The notes under the pieces are model-generated. The model saw only the letters and a list, made by a program, of their open reading frames with translations, searched no databases and was not told where the DNA came from. From Mesocentrotus franciscanus (lineage: Eukaryota; Echinodermata; Echinoidea; Camarodonta; Strongylocentrotidae), in contig CP137684.1 in the NCBI GenBank assembly GCA_037976565.1, forward strand, positions 17,356,339 to 17,420,338: a stretch of 64,000 bases of DNA. Direction: 5' to 3'. Position 1 is the stretch's first letter. The number at the start of each line of letters is the position of its first letter. This document shows, in pieces, positions 11,427 to 24,584 of this stretch. A program made the position numbers and the translations under genes.

Positions 11427-12390
11427 GATGGGCTGTGCCCTTTCATGGCTTTTCGAATCACTGTTGATTTTGACAATCGCATGAATGCATTATTATTAGA
11501 CCCTTTTCCTCTGTTTGGTATATCCTTAGAGGGGGAGTTCTGGAAATATATGTTAATGTTGGTTGTCAGTATTTTAATGCAAAATTGATGTTCTACCCAT
11601 TTTGGGGTGGTCTTGCAGTATGGGAGGAGAGGGACGAACCCCTACCACTTCCGAATCGATCTGACCAGTGGAGTTACGAAAAAGTGTGACTATTTGTACC
11701 GGTAGGTATATCACTAACTAAGGATAAGTATTTACGATTTTTCGAAACTGCATAGTATAGGGAGGAAGATGGATGAAATGGACACAATTGTTTAAAGTGT
11801 AATCCACGGTAATGGAGTTTTAAACAGGATTTTCTGTAGTGCTATGAACTCTTTCCTATCCATGCTTAATGAACATGTAAGACCCTACTTAGTACACAAA
11901 TATTTAATCTTCAATAGGCATGTGAAACAGCTGATCACGCCTTATTGGTATCCATATTTCATAGGCTAATGAAACTATTATGCATTGTGTAAGCAATTCG
12001 TCGAATTCGCCATGTTGGTGGTTCCCGCGGCTATTTGTCGCCCTCTACCGGGAAATACATTATATCAGTGATGTACATACTTCGTAGTCGTTATTATTAA
12101 TTATGTCAAGTTACTATCAGATAGTATTTTGACATGTCGTTTATCATCATTATAATATATTATTACTTATCCTGACTAACACATATTTAACGGGTATTTT
12201 TTAAGTTTATTTTTGTCCGAAGTTATATTTTCATCCCATTGTGTGTGTGTGAAAAAAGCAATTGTTTGAAAGCACAAAATGAAATGTATTTAATTTTGTA
12301 AATACATACATGTAGTTCAAATATTAGTTGATGAAATTTACTTTTGATAACAGTTTGCCGCATTGTAGTGAATTTCTAAATTGATTTGGT
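11427..12390. other. AT-rich intergenic DNA after TMEM53-like gene
   Basis: 3' flank; no gene or clear element recognised. Confidence 0.5.
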
Positions 12391-12554
12391 TTGAAAGCTA
12401 TGAAACCAGGCATCATTCTTATTTGGGGAGAGAGTATATTTTATATATTTCATTGCACAATAATGCTAAGACCCATCATTTTTTTATTTATTAATATTTC
12501 ATCAATCATTTTTACAGAATTTGGCATCAATACCCATCCGTCCTTCTGCCTTTT

Positions 12555-12670
12555 GCTTTATCATCTCTCTCACCCTCTCTTTCTCTCCCTCTCTTTCTTT
12601 CCCCCTCTCTCCCTCTCTTTCTCTCCCTCTCTTTCTTTCCCCCTCTCTCCCTCTCTTTCTCTCCCGGCCT
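12555..12670. repeat. CT-rich repeat
   Basis: CTCTCCCTCTCTTTCTTTCC-like units repeated. Confidence 0.85.
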
Positions 12671-12839
12671 CTCCACCTTTCTATATATTTATCTACCTAT
12701 CTATCAATCTCAGTTTGAAGTTATATAAGCTCGATATCTATCTTTTTTTTTCTTTTCATCTATTTATCTATCCATCTGTAGATACTCAACACAAAACTTA
12801 CAAAAACTCTGTTGACAACGTAAGGTTGTAACATTTTTT

Positions 12840-14056
12840 CGCACATATGGCTATTTTAGGTTATGATACTGCAAAGTACAAGTACATCATCTATCTGTGT
12901 AGTTACCCCCCCCCCCTTCTCTCTCATTCTGTCTAAGAGCTTGGTATTTACACTCCAACATCACAACATCCGTTCATCTTTGATGACCATCTATTTCAAT
13001 ACTTAAACTAACATTTCCTAAAAAGCAGGATTCGAGTAATTTATCAATACACAAAAAGAAGAAAATAGTACATCACAGCACAATAGCGTCGCAAAAGTTA
13101 AGTTTTCGGTCTTGCTTAGCTCCATACCAAGAACGCTTTTAACACCAGTATGTAGATTAATCTTTCACTGGAAAGAGTTAAATAATCGTGAAGAGTTTTG
13201 GAAATTCTTTCCAATTATGAATACAGTATGGCACAGGGAGATTAGTTGTGGTGAAGATCAACATATTTGTTACATTAAAATCAACGAGTTGTCAAAAGCA
13301 TGTTGGACAGTCCCGCTCTCTGTCGATATAGAAGATACACATCCATTATTATCAGTTTCAATATATGAACTCGTGTTTCAAATAAAAGCATGACTCGAAA
13401 TGAAAACAGACAATCTATTTTGTGTATAATCGGGTTTATTTTATGAATCTTGTCTTATAGTGAGGCAAAGCAATAAATAATCAAAGTCTAATTGTTTGTG
13501 ACCTCTTTCCAAGCTGCTAATGACGTAAAACATATCAGCCAATCAGAAGCTTGGAAATATAAGTAATAGCAAACCTGTTTGGGGGAAGAAAAAAAGACGC
13601 GGCCGGTATTGAGTATCGGGTGCGAGAGAGAGAAAGGCAGAACATATTGAAGAGATAGATAGAGAGCGAAGTGAGATAAAGGGAAAAAGAGAGATAGAGT
13701 GAGAAAGGAAATCAGGGAAGGAGAACAAAACGGAAGAGGGGGGGAGAAGAATCGGTAGTAGATGGTGAACAAGTTCTTAGTTCATATTAATGAGAATAGG
13801 ATTATTTGCTTGTTAGATTACAAAACTGGATAAAATGTGAAAGAGGGTGACTTCGAAATTTATATACTTTTATGATTTCAAATAGGCCATTTACTCAGAG
13901 TAGTCAATTACACTTTCACATACACATGGCCGGCATGCAACATGAATGGATGATTTACACTCATTAATCTGTACTTAGCTTGGATAACATGTGCCCTCTC
14001 TCGTGAAAATATCATTATCTTTCATCTTATCTTGTCGAATTTTCATTTTGTAAGCT
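12840..14056. other. Intergenic DNA
   Basis: A 93-codon open frame at 13112-13393 has no recognisable domain. 13620-13750 is GA-rich. Nothing else supported. Confidence 0.45.
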
Positions 14057-14060
14057 TTAA

Positions 14061-14583
14061 AGGTACTATGACCCATTTGCAGGCCCCAAAAATGAGAAGG
14101 TTAAATTCCAATGGCATTTGAAAGATAATACTGATTTAGAACTTCCTTCAAAACTTCCTGGAAAATGTCTTTTTGTGGGAAAATAACGACGATTAGTTGT
14201 CGAATCGTCATAAGGGATTGCAATCACTTATGTAAATAGTCTGATTTTCATACCCTTGTACCGAATGGTCGTATTTTTTGTGCTGCGCAAAGATTCAATC
14301 CGTTTAATTTTGGCCATTACAAGAAGTGGGTTATTGACGTAGACAAATGCTGCATGTACCTGCTCATTTTATGTATTTTATTACCAAAGAAAAATAGAAG
14401 GCAGTCACTCACTCAATAGTGTCTGACAGTGAAGTCTAGAAAGTAAATGGGTTTCCTTGCATAATTTGAATACTAGGAAATTGCTAATGTTAAAAATTCA
14501 CAGATAGGACATACATGACATATTCATGATTCCTGCAATGTTCTACAGAATTTGATGTTGACTGCAAAAGGGACATAGTATCT
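14061..14583. mobile_element. TTAA-flanked MITE, AGATACTATGTCCC family
   Basis: AGGTACTATGACCC and AGATACTATGTCCC are inverted ends, each bordered by TTAA (14057-14060, 14584-14587), the target of piggyBac-type transposases. 523 bp, non-coding. Confidence 0.85.
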
Positions 14584-14678
14584 TTAATTGAGAAAGAGGG
14601 CAAGTTAATCATTTCATTACACCCCCGACTACCAAAATTCAAGAAAATCTTTGTTTTTCTAAACTCTGTTTTTTATAT

Positions 14679-15030
14679 TCATGGATGACAATCAAAGTAT
14701 ACGATTTCGCAAAGTAAATGCTCAAGGAGCATTTGGGCGATGGCATAATTATCAAGACTGTCGTCAACCACCTTGGAGAATGACAAGTCCATAGTGTTGC
14801 TGCTGGTTTCTTCGAAGAGATCACACGTGAAGTCCAATAGTTCAGAGACGTTGGTAAAACTCGACATATCGTCATCATCGTACTCATCGAATAGCGAAGA
14901 CAGTCAGGGATAGAACTCAAGCTGTCGTCATAACCGTCGTCGTCAGACACGGGTGAAGGAACGACAAATTGGGGTTTGATGTCGATACTACAACCTTCTT
15001 CAACTTTACAGAGATGTCGAAGTTACATTC
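14679..15030 (-). pseudogene. Possible broken acidic coding exon (two overlapping frames)
   Basis: On the - strand, an open frame from about 15030 encodes CKVEEGCSIDIKPQFVVPSP and SDDDGYDDSLSSIPD. A one-base shift near 14900 continues into a second frame, SSLFDEYDDDDMSSFTNVSE and onward, to a TGA at 14681-14679 after YFDCHP. Both parts are acidic and Ser-rich with non-repetitive composition, as in an activation domain. The shift suggests a one-base deletion or an assembly error. A stop precedes the first frame, so an upstream exon would be needed. I do not recognise the family. Alternative: chance open frames. Confidence 0.3.
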
Positions 15031-15738
15031 TCCACTTACATTCTACTTGACGACATGACGAGGTATTTCATCTTGTCAAGTCGACTTAATATTCGTAGGC
15101 CTATCATGTCGACATGTAAAATATTTAACTTACTATGTCGACTTATCACCATTAGTCGACATGGCGACATAAATCATCTTGCCAAGTCGACTTATTTCGA
15201 GGTGTGTTCCAGATTGGATTGTTAATGAACATGTTTTTGAACAATTTCAGAGAAAATAAAAAAAATCTCTCTACGGATTTTGACGATAATTCCAACATTT
15301 CTTAGAGATTGTTGTAGGACAAGACATATATGAGCTGAAAAGAGACATTCCTACACGTTCACCTCCTGTAACAACCTAAGGAATAGAAATGTTGACGCGT
15401 GTCACAGGAAGAATTGAACTCGACCCCCTCCCCCGCTAGCTCTCACTACATGCATGATTTATGATTTATTAAATTTGTCGGAGGTGACCTTGAGGCTAAT
15501 ATAACACCGCCTGCCTTTCATTTCATAAGAAAACCTTTACAAAAAAGAACCTAAATATCAAATTGCGATGGAGATTTCCTTAAAACTACGAATTTCTTTT
15601 TACCAAATTATTGACATTGAATAAATTGCATTAATTGATAGTAATGACTCTTAAGCAACATATATTGTCCATAATTAACTCAATTTTTACCTAAATTAGC
15701 AATATAATTAGGGTTATAAAGAAGTCAATGAGTAGATC

Positions 15739-18700
15739 CACTGGCGTACCTGAGGGGGGGGGCAGAGTGCCCCCCCTGACGGGCTCCAGGGAAACAAAAA
15801 GAAAAAGGGGGGAAAAGGGGAAAGGAAAAAAAAGGGGAAAGAGAAAAAAAGGGGAAAGAAAAGAAAAGAAAGGAAAGGAAAGAAAAAGAAAAAAGGAAAA
15901 GGGGAAAGAAAAACAAGAAAAGAAAGAAAGAAAGAGAAAAAAGAAAAAGGAAAAGGAAAGAAAAAAGGAAGAAGAAAAAAGGAAGAAGAAGATAAAGGGA
16001 AGAAAAAGGGGAAAAAAAAGGAAAGAAAAAAATGGGGAAATTTAAAAAAAAAAAAAAATGGCCGTACGCACCGGGGGGGGGGCAGTTGATCCCAGATATT
16101 TTGAAACGTACAGTTTTTTCTGAAAATGCTTAACAAAGCTCACAAGTAGTGTAGGCCTATACCAAATTCTTCAATTCTACTTTTTGAAATGCAAAAGTAC
16201 CCTCATGACCAGTTCGGTCGCTCGAACTCCCTCATCACTCCTTTCGCTTTTGAGTTTCTTCGAAAACTTTTACGCATCTTTCCCCTCCCCACCAGAAAAA
16301 TATTCCGCATACGGCCCTGAAAAGACAAATGAAAATAGGAAAATATAAGTGATATAACAAATTCGAAACTATTCGCTGGCGCGAGCTGCTTGCTAGCCTA
16401 TTTTGTATTAATTGTTTTCACTTGCTCGTCCCCTGAAAAAGAAAAGGATTAGCATTGCCTAGAATACAATTGTGCCTGCCCCGACGGTCCCCGACCTTCA
16501 ACGATGGCAACAATAACACCCAATTTATGAACCAAATGTTACTAAAAGAGACTAATTCATTCTCGCTCGCTACGCTCGCTCGCGAATAAATGGAATAGAC
16601 ATTGCTTTGAAAACAATTGTGCCCACCCTTGACCTGCAACAATATCATTAAAAATGGAAGTGTTTTTTCGCCCTCTCGCCAAAAAGGAATTGATATCGCG
16701 TTAAACGTGATTGCGCCCATCCCGACCTGCACCAATAAAAACAAGTTTATGTATTAATTTCTATTAAAAGAGAATTGATTTTTTTTGCTTGCTCGCTATG
16801 CTCGCTCGCCAAAATGGAATTGACATTTCTAACAAAATATGTGCGCCCCCTTGCCTGCAACAATAATCCCAGTAAATAAGTACCAAACGTTATTTTAAGA
16901 GATATTGTTTCCCCCCTCCAGAATTGATGAATTGATTGATTTTAGTGATTGATATATGAGTTGATTTGTGTCACCCCGACCTGCAACATAAAGATCTATG
17001 TTTATATACCAATTATCATTGAAAGAAAAGAGTATTTTTGCTCGCTCGCTATACGCTCACTCCCAAATATGTAATTAACATCGCCTTAAGCGCGATTGTG
17101 CTTGCCCCAACTTGCAGCAAATCAGTAAAAAAAAATAATAATAAGGCCCCGACCTGCTAGGGTAGATGTTAATCTATGTTCCAATCATCATAAGACAATT
17201 ATATTTTACGCTCGCTAGCCGAATGGAATTAACATCATCTTAAAACATGATCGTGTCCACTCCAACCTGCAACAAAAACTTAAGTTTACGTACCAATTAT
17301 TATTATTGAAAGAATAGTGTATTTTCCAGCTTGGTTCGAGCTTGCTCGCCATAATGGAATTAACATCGCCTTTATGATTTTGCCCGCCCTGACCTGCAAC
17401 AATAAACCAAGTTCATGTACTAATCAACATTAAAAGATTTTTTTTTTTTTACCCTCTCTTGCTACGCTGTCTTTACAATTAACATCGCCAACAAACCTAC
17501 AACAAATTACCAGTTAATAATTATGTACCAAACGTTATTCAAAGAATATTTGGTTTGCTCGCTAGCTACGCTCCTCGCCAAAATGGAATTAACATCACCT
17601 TAAACATGATTGTGTAAGCCCCGACCTGCAACAAAAAACCTGAAAGTTATGTACCAATCATCATTAAAAAAAAATTTACGCTCGCTCGCCAAAATAGAAG
17701 TAACATCGCTTTTACTATAAATCACGCTTGTGCCCGCCCTCAACATGGAACAATGAAACCAAGTTTATGTACCATGTTCTCACTAAAAGTAAAAGAGAAG
17801 TGATTTTTTCGCTCGCTCGCCGAAGTGGAATTATGCTTACATTACTAACAAATGTGCCCGCCACTGACCTGCTACAATATCATTACAAAGATGTGGGGTT
17901 TTTTTGCCTGCCCGCCAAAATGGGATTGACATTGGCTTAAACATGATTGTACCCACCCCCGACCTGCACCAATTCATTGAGGACAATTGAACCAAGTTTA
18001 ATTGGCAATTATTAAAACAAGAAGCGATTTTGTTTCTTGCTCGCTACGCTCGCTCGCCAAAATGAAATTAACATCGCCAACGTGCCCGCCCCAACCTGCA
18101 ACAACCAGTTAATAATTATGTACCAAACGTTATTCAAAGAAGTTTTGGTGTGCTCGCTCGCCAAAATGGAATTAACATCACCTTAGACATGATTGTGTAA
18201 GCCCTGACCTGCAACAAAAAAACCTGAAATTTATGAACCAATTATCATTACAAAAATTTTGCTCGCTCGCTACGCTCGCTCGCCAAAATAGAAATAAAAT
18301 CGCTTTTAATAATTACGTCCCTGTCATGGAACAATGAAACCAAGTTTATGTACCATGTTCTCAATAAAAAGAGAAGTGTTTTTTCGCTCGCTCGCTACGC
18401 TCACTAGCTAGCTCGTGGAATTATGTGCTACAATATCATTAAAAAGAGAAATGTAGGGGGGTTGCCTGCCCGCCAAAATGGGATTGACATTGCCTTAAAC
18501 ACGATTGTGCCCGCCCCCGACCTGCAACAATGAAACAAATTTTATATAGCAATTCATTGAGAGAAAGGTGTAGTTTCGCTCGCTAGCTAAAATGGGTGTA
18601 AAATCACCCTAAACACAATATTGTTCCCGCACCCGGTATGGGACAATTGAACCAAGTTTAAGTGGCGATTATTAAAAAAGAAGTGATTTTTTTCTTGCTC

Positions 18701-18907
18701 GCTACGCTCGCTTGCAAAAATGAAATTAACGTCGCTAACAAATGAATGTGCCCACCCCGACTTGCAACAATACCAGTTTATATACCAACCATTAATTAAA
18801 GATATTTTTTTGCTCGCTCGCTCGCCAGAAGTGAAAATTTGCATCGCCTTTTTTGTTTTGTTTCGGTCGCTTGCCCCCCCTGACGGAGTACCCCAGATAC
18901 GCCACTG
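15739..18907. mobile_element. hAT-like non-autonomous element, 3.17 kb, 8-bp TSD
   Basis: Termini CACTGGCGTACCTGAGG and, inverted, CAGTGGCGTATCTGGGG. The flanks AGTAGATC at 15731-15738 and 18908-18915 are an exact 8-bp duplication, as hAT transposases make. The interior holds GA-rich DNA (15780-16060) and a long degenerate array rich in GCTCGCTACGCTCGCTCGCC. No transposase is seen. Confidence 0.85.
16380..18840. repeat. Degenerate tandem array with GCTCGCTACGCTCGC core
   Basis: Roughly 110-160 bp units repeat about 15-18 times: a CTCGCTCGCC-type core, AAAATGGAATTAACATCGCC, a CCCGACCTGCAACAA block, then ATGTACCAA..ATCATTAAAA. Units vary by indels, so it is an old or diverging array. ORFs in it are spurious. 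Confidence 0.85.
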
Positions 18908-19120
18908 AGTAGATCAATGTATTCATGAGTAAGAAATGAAACAACATCAACATTATCCCAACATCCTTTTTATACATATTGTTTTAATTCTGTTGGGCGC
19001 CTTCAAAGACACCATCCAATCCTGTTTCACGCAGGACCTGACTTTAAAGTCGACTTGGCATGATAATTTATTTCGCCATGACGACATTACTTTTTGGGTA
19101 GTCAACTTGGTAAGATACTA

Positions 19121-19281
19121 GGGACTTTTAGATTTTACACGACGAGAACGTGGACTGCCACGGTGACATCCTTTTAAAGTAATGTGACGTCCTTTTAAGG
19201 CACTGCCGGGCACGGGCCAGTGCCTTGAAAGAATGGCACACGTGGCAGTCCACTACGTCGACGTGCAAATCTAAAAGTCCC
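19121..19281. mobile_element. TA-flanked MITE, copy 1
   Basis: 161 bp with ends GGGACTTTTAGATTT inverted at both sides and TA on each flank. Internal AAGGCACTGCCGGGCACGG is shared with the copy at 48207. It is inserted in the GTCGAC-rich inverted element. Confidence 0.85.
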
Positions 19282-20276
19282 TAATATGTCGCCATGACAT
19301 GTATTTTGTTAGAAGGCGACTCGGCAAGATAATTTATTTTGCCATGTCGACTAATAAAAGTTGATAAGTCGACATAGTAAGTTAAATATCTTTACATTTC
19401 GACATGATATGGATATTAAGTCGACTTGAGAAGATGAAATATCTCGTCTTGTTGAATGGCACTTCCGTAAATTCAACCAATGTGGTTCAGATATACCATG
19501 TGAGTCAAACAAAAGTTTACACTCAGAAAATTGTAATTTATTTTTAAAGTCAGCTATGAACGAAAGGTTATCATACATGTTTTGAAAGAGTGTTTTATCC
19601 CGAATCGTTTGGTATCATTTTTGTATGGTATGTGTTCACGCTTGGATCAGTTGGATGAACAGGAGGCATTGTTTGCGAGAGTGCAAAAATCGACTTGCGC
19701 AAAAGTATTAAAGTGAGAGAATGAATTGAATGTATCAAATGAGATGCATTGCGTATGCTTTTTATCAGAAGCAAAGTCACACACACACACACACTCACAT
19801 AACACATTTAGTTGCAGACTGACCTAGTCCTTTGGGAGAAACAATTCAATTTCAATATGGCATTATGATTGAATTTAAATTCCATTTTGATATTAAATGG
19901 GAAATTTGCGATTTTACAGAAATGTTCATTACGTAATAATGACTTTGCTGCGTGTATTTTTCATTTATCTGAGTGTGCGAGTGCGCGGAAGTGTGTCTAT
20001 GTGTGTGGGTGCGTGTGTGTGTGTGACTGACTGAGTGTGACTAAAAAAAAAGGTGTTTTGATATGTGTGGCATGATTAATTTTGTTAGGGATGTTATTTG
20101 GATCTGCAAAGGCCGAATTAATACCCAAATCCCAATTGTTTAATTCAAACATCACATAGGCATCACTTTGGCGCAAGTCGATTTTTGCACTCTCTTAAAC
20201 AATGTCTCCTGTTCATCCAAGCGTGACCACGTACCACACAAAAATGATACCAAATCATTTGGGATAAACCATCATC

Positions 20277-23200
20277 GGCATCTGTCTGTCTCGAAAGACA
20301 ATAGAAAATTGCGCTAGTTATACTACAGTTAGTTTCTTGGTGTGCAGCTCCTGCTATGACTAAACAGTCCAATCCTAGAAAGGCAGGTCCTGTTGCAGTT
20401 GCTGCAGACAAATGTCAATTTGTGGCTGTGCTGTTGAAGCCGTAACTAGCTGCTGTCTTTGTTGTCTTTTCTCCTCCCACTGTTTAACTCACCTCTGATC
20501 ACTCCTCTGTATACCTGTCTTCACAACGCTTCTCCATTTGGGGCGGTCTGAAGCATAGGCTTCCCAGTTTGTAGGGTTGATTTCACTGGCCTTCATATCC
20601 CTCTTCCACACATCCTTGAAGCGAAGGACAGGTCTTCCAACATGCAGCCCTGGTCCCGGTCGCTAACTCTCCGTACTTAATGTCTTTTGGAATGCGGCCG
20701 TCTTCCATTCGACTGACATGACTAAGCCATCTCAGTCGTCGTTGTGATAGAAGAGCGTAGATGGCCATCATTCCTCCTTTCTTGAGGACATCCTTGTTTG
20801 GAATGTGGTCCTGCCATTTGATGCCTAGGATTCTCCTCAAGCAGCGGATATGGAAAACATTCAAACGGCGCTCCTGACGTGCATACAGGGTCCACGACTC
20901 ACTGCCATATAGGAGAGTACTGAGCACACAGGCCTGGTAGATCTTCATTTTTTGTGTTGGTGGTTTGTGAAGTGTTATTCCAGGCCCGCTTTGAGAGTCT
21001 AGCCATCATGGTTGCTGCCTTGCCAATGCGTACGTTGAGCTCGGGATCGAGGGAGAGGCTGCTGGATATCATGGAGCCGAGGTAGGTGAAGTTTTCAACC
21101 ACTTGGAGGGTGTAGTTTCCAATGGAGATATCGGGAACGTTGCGTACATCGTGGCCCATGATGTTTGTTTTCTTGAGACTGATGGTCAGGCCAAAGTCTT
21201 CACGTGCTTTTGAAAAACAGTCCATCAGCCTTTGGAGAGCTTCCTCAGGCTGGGATGCCAAAGCAGCATCATCTGCAAATAGCATCTCTCTAATCAGGAT
21301 GCTCCTCACTTTCGTCTTTGCCCGAAGTCGTGCAAGATTGAACAGCTTTCCGTCGCTTCCTGTGTGTAAGTACACGCCGTCTTGAGATGATCTGAAAGCG
21401 TGTGAAAGCAGCACAGAGAAGAAGATCCCGAAGAGCGTGGGAGCAAGCACACATCCCTGCTTCACTCCGTTCTCGATTGTGAAGGGGGCGGATGTAGAGC
21501 CGTCATACTGGATGGTGCCCTGCATATAGTCACGGAAGGATACAATCAACCTTAGTAGTGTAGGTGGACACCCTATCTTCTGTAGCAGATTGAAGAGGAT
21601 TTTTTCTGCTGACTAGGTCAAAGGCCTTGGTAAGATCAATGAAGGCAATGTACAGTGGCTGTCTCTGCTCCCGGCTTTTCTCCTGCAGTTGTCGAATGGA
21701 GAATATCATATCGATTGTTGATCTTCCAGCCCGAAATCCACACTGTGATTCTGGGTACACACGGGCTGCAGTCTGCTCAGGATCAAACGGGCGAACGTCT
21801 TCCCAAAAGTGCTTAGGAGGGAGATTCTACGATAGTTGTTGCACTCACTGCGGTCCCCTTTGTTCTTGTACAAGGTAATGATGTTAGCATCACGCATATC
21901 ATGTGGAATTGTTCCCTCTTTCCAGCATTGGCAGAGAAGCTCATAGAGATGGCGGAGAAGATCCGTGTCCTTTCCGGCTTTGATTATGTCTGAGGGTATG
22001 CCATCTTTTCCTGTGGCCTTACTCGAGGTAAGGGAGTTCACAGCCTTTTTCAGCTCTTCTAAGGAGGTTACACTATCAAGATCTTCCATGACAGGTAAGC
22101 TTTCAATACTCTCAATGGTAGCTTCATTGACCGCAATCTCCCGTGAGTAGACCTCCTGATAGTGCTCAATCCATCTTTCCATTTGAAGCTTCTTGTCTGT
22201 GATGACCTCCCAGTGGATGATTTGAGTTGTAATGTCTTCTTGATGGTTGGTCCAAAAACCTTTTTATGCCTGCGTACATACCGCGGGTGTTGTCGTTATC
22301 TGCAGCCAGATGGATGCTCTGGCCAAGGCTCAACCAGTAATAGTTGGCACAACGTCTAGCAACCCGTTTGACATCCATCCTTGCCTTTCTTAGAGCTGTG
22401 AGCGTCTTCACAGATGGATCACTCTTGTAGTTTACGAGTGCTGCTCACTTTGCTTCGATGACAGGCTCCAATTCTGCGATTCCAGCTACGAACCAGTCTG
22501 GGTTTTGCTTTTCTCTTTTTCCATATATTTCCATGGCTGGGTGATGGATAGCATCGCGAATACGATTCCATCTCTCTTTAGCAATGGTAGAGGGACAATC
22601 CTGGAGGGCCTGTTCGATGGAATCGGCGAAGAGATCATCCAAGTCAGGATTCGATATCTTGGCAGTGTTTATGCGTGGGCGACCTTTCTGCTTTGAGCGA
22701 TGTATCCGCATGGGCTGAAGGCACACCCTGCTGACAATCAATGAATGGTCTGTGTCACAATCAGCCCTGTGGTAACTACGGGTGACTTGGACGCTGTTCA
22801 AGGATGAAATTCGTGTGATAACAAGGTCAAGCTGGTGCCAGTGATGAGATCTGGGATGTCTCCAGGATACCTTGTGGCGTGGTTTCGTGGAGGCGCGATA
22901 GCTCAGTTGGTAGAGCAGTGGTCTCGTAATCCGGTGACCCGGGTTCGAAACCAAGTCGATGCGCTAGTGCCCTTTGGTAAGGTATTAATCCTCACTACCA
23001 GGTCCCTCGGAGAGGACCTAAAGCCGTCGTCCGTCTGGTTGCTTACTTACAAGCATTTATGCTTTCTTAGCAGTCAGTTAAAATAACCATCACAATCAAT
23101 CAATCAAGAATGTGTTGGTAATGCATAGGTCGTGATAGGAGCAGACTTCTAACAACCTTTGACCATTCTCGTTCAGTTTTCCAATGCCGAAGTCATGATC

Positions 23201-24584
23201 CGCGCCCACCCGTGCATTGAAATCTCCTAGTAGGAATAAGTGCTCGTTGGTAGGAATGTTCGCATTGACAGAGTCTAAGTGCTCATAGAATTGATCCTTT
23301 TACTCTACGGAGCTGCAGAGGGTTGGTGCGTAGCAGCTCAGGATGTTCACTGGACCTGAGGCGGTTTGCAGTAAGGAGTAAGGAGTTCCTAACTGCGAAT
23401 CCGACATCGTGCTGTCGCCTTTCCTGTGGTTCTCTGCCCTGCCAAAATATAGTGTAGTCTTCTTCTCTGATACTGCCATCTGAAGAGAGTCTTGTCTCTT
23501 GCAGAGCAGCAATGTCGATGTTGAGCCTCTTTAGCTCATGGTCGATGCTCGCTGTTTTGCGGGTGTCGTCAATCTCAAGTAGATTGTCCAAGATGCCAGG
23601 ACACATAGTCCTAACGTTCCAGCTTGCCAAACGCAAGACTGGTGTTTTCTTAGTATTTCTTTTTTTGCTTGGTGCAGTGGTTTCAGTCCGCTTGTCGGGT
23701 CAATCCTCTAAGCTCCAAGCACCCGATGAAGCAGGCGGCCTGGGCTTGTGGCGGGTCAGCACCTAATTAACTTAAATCCTGCCATATGGCCGCATGCACG
23801 CTACCGTTATAATGCTTTGTACACGCGAGCGACGCTTGGCTGCCTTATGCATGCACGCTTTCGTAATAGCAGTTATTGTTCATGCTCATTGTACTGTGCT
23901 GAGTGCTTCGCACGCGCTATTGTCCGGACCATCGCGTGCAACATATTATCACAAAATAAACTTGGCACAGGTGGGATTTGTGGCTTGACACAATGGGGAT
24001 TAGCCCTGTGGCACTTGGCTGTATTCATTATGGCAGGATAAGAGTTAACTGGGGGCTGCCCAGCTTGAGATGGGCGGTAGCTGCACCAGTGGAACGTGAA
24101 GATCCCTACCACCGTCGGAGGCAACCCGTAGCGCCCGTATCCTACGCCAATCGAAAAGGTCTTATAACTCGTAACTGCTGCCTCCCGTGTTGTTTCTACC
24201 ACTTTTGACAGTGGCACTGAAGTGTCCTCTCCAGAGCGCAAGCCTGGGCTGGTTTCATGGAGATCCTGGGTAGCCCAATCGTCAAAATCCCCTCTCGGCC
24301 TTACTGAAGTGATTCAAAGGAGAACTGAGCAATATACTTGGCACCAATTTGGCTGCAGAAGCTGCCGGAAGAGTGTCGAGCTGAACACCAGACCGCCTGC
24401 GGGGCTCCACTCCGGATTTCTATCAGGTTTATTCCCTAACTATTTCCCCATAGCTGGATGTCCGTTACCCTGGACAGGGGCCATACCGGGTACTGTCAGC
24501 CGGAGCCAGCTGAGCCCGGGACCCGTGTCAGGCAGGGTCGTCACGCTCTGAAGTAGTGAACAAGGTCACTAACCACTACCATAA
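20277..24584 (-). mobile_element. RTE-type LINE, nearly full length, disabled by frameshifts
   Basis: On the - strand, in order: a 5' region (24584 to about 23640); AP-endonuclease start RLASWNVRTMCPG and ALQETRLSSDG (23636-23283); a linker with KVSWRHPRS; reverse transcriptase with GKDGIPSDIIKAGKD, LYKNKGDRSECNNYR (22182-21706), CGFRAGRSTIDMIF and FIDLTKAFD (21760-21530), and FADDAAL with KTNIMG (21549-20899). A C-terminal block has YGSESWTLYARQERRLN (20948-20583). These are RTE-clade hallmarks. Frame changes near 21545, 21720 and 20925 mean no intact ORF. A 3' end GATGATGG at 20277 and flanking ATAAA on both sides (about 20272-20276 and 24585-24589) give likely boundaries. Confidence 0.85.
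22893..23105 (+). mobile_element. tRNA-Thr-like SINE inserted in the RTE LINE
   Basis: The head GCGATAGCTCAGTTGGTAGA is a tRNA D-arm/A box, CTCGTAA an anticodon-loop-like stretch, and GGGTTCGAAACC a B box. A unique body (GTGCCCTTTGGTAAGGTATT) and a CAATCAATCAA tail follow. It interrupts the LINE endonuclease region, so it is younger than the LINE. Confidence 0.85.

Larger units (their letters stand above)
15060..19450. mobile_element. Older inverted-repeat element with AGTCGAC-rich arms, interrupted by a hAT-like element and a MITE
   Basis: 15060-15190 (AAGTCGACTT, TTAACTTACTATGTCGAC) is the diverged reverse complement of 19320-19450. The same GTCGAC-rich sequence recurs at 19030-19120. Within it lie 15739-18907 (hAT-like) and 19121-19281 (TA MITE). 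Confidence 0.6.

Noticed and set aside
13112..13393. 93-codon frame as a real gene
   Set aside because: No domain, no splice or promoter context I can defend; left as unassigned open frame.
15714..16136. 140-codon frame on the - strand
   Set aside because: GA/CT-rich part of the hAT-like element, only Phe/Ser/Pro/Leu runs.
22893..22966. Functional tRNA-Thr gene
   Set aside because: A and B boxes are present but the acceptor stem does not pair cleanly, and the copy has a SINE body and a second copy at 37705.
23748..24241. Frames on both strands as genes
   Set aside because: Lie in the 5' region of the RTE LINE; no recognisable domain.
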